Below, piece by piece: positions 63,893 to 64,000 of a stretch of DNA of 64,000 nt (within the stretch, counting starts at the first letter, position 1; each line of letters starts with the position of its first letter). Location: NCBI RefSeq assembly GCF_018139685.1, contig NZ_JAGSPN010000002.1, positions 363,642 to 427,641 on the forward strand, read 5' to 3'. Origin of the DNA: Cognatundibacterium luofuense (lineage in GTDB: Bacteria > Pseudomonadota > Gammaproteobacteria > Burkholderiales > Burkholderiaceae_D). Made by a program: the position numbers and the translations under genes. Under the pieces are notes generated by a model that searched no databases, had not been told where the DNA came from, and was given only the letters and a program-made list of their open reading frames with translations.

Positions 63893-64000
63893 AGCCTGAC
63901 GATGACCTACTTTCACACTGGTTGCAGCACTATCATCGGCGCTAAGTCGTTTCACGGTCCTGTTCGGGATGGGAAGGGGTGGTACCAACTCGCTATGGTC
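63893..64000 (-). rRNA. rrf: 5S rRNA, 5' end cut by the window
   Basis: The minus strand reads as a 5S rRNA from near base 5 to its 3' end, with the conserved CCGAAC loop region, GTGAAA and the closing GTAGGTCATCGTCAGGCT. About five bases at the 5' end lie outside. The rest of the rrn operon is to the right of the window. Confidence 0.95.

Overview
The window is chromosomal DNA from a Gram-negative betaproteobacterium, most likely Burkholderiales, and Oxalobacteraceae (Undibacterium-like) is my best guess. The evidence is an rpsU-yqeY-dnaG-rpoD operon with a very long RpoD, a ZapB-like/zapA/6S RNA block, a trxA-rho pair, a type B L31, a phasin-like protein and a 5S rRNA of Burkholderiales type at the right edge. 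Species assignment is inference. There is no phage, IS element, plasmid or CRISPR array.

Layout. 0-8.1 kb: envelope and periplasmic genes, namely a solute-binding-like protein, a lipoprotein, three orphan TonB C-terminal-domain proteins, PepD, a small cytochrome c, an outer-membrane barrel and an HPt/pseudo-receiver protein. 8.5-13.9 kb: MFS transporter, PilZ protein, SpoIIAA-like protein, MazG-like pyrophosphohydrolase, phasin-like protein and spermidine-synthase-like protein. 14.1-17.4 kb: an envelope-sensing operon of two LiaF/DUF5668-type membrane proteins, a LytS-type kinase, a LytTR regulator and a small membrane protein. 17.4-21.4 kb: pyrF, OhrR/Ohr peroxide defence and an RhlE helicase. 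21.6-27.6 kb: tRNA-Ile2 and the macromolecular-synthesis operon. 27.7-33.1 kb: BaiN-like flavoprotein, a TonB-dependent receptor behind a perfect LacI-type operator, YbiB and an EVE protein. 33.2-36.6 kb: 6S RNA, zapA, a hendecad-repeat coiled coil, trxA and rho. 37-42.9 kb: duplicated small membrane proteins, an AlkD-like protein, a 12-repeat MORN protein and an exported Q-rich protein. 43.1-50.2 kb: RND efflux operon with a divergent TetR repressor and an AcrR-like operator. 50.5-55.1 kb: TRIC-type channel, L31, ArnT-like glycosyltransferase, MATE transporter and tRNA-Leu. 55.1-63.5 kb: FCP1-like phosphatase, a second solute-binding protein, and a rearranged ynbABCD-like phospholipid-headgroup cluster with an SDR gene, then two small genes and the 3' end of an rrn operon.

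The most unusual signal is a dispersed non-coding repeat, seen seven times plus one weak copy. Each copy carries two near-palindromic 14-mers, of TGCAGANNTCTGCA or TGCNGAACNCCGCA type, whose starts are always exactly 65 bp apart around a conserved core. Six copies lie just 3' of a gene and in that gene's orientation. Next in interest are the ynb-like lipid cluster, the prion-like Q-rich/MORN pair and the 20-bp LacI-type palindrome.
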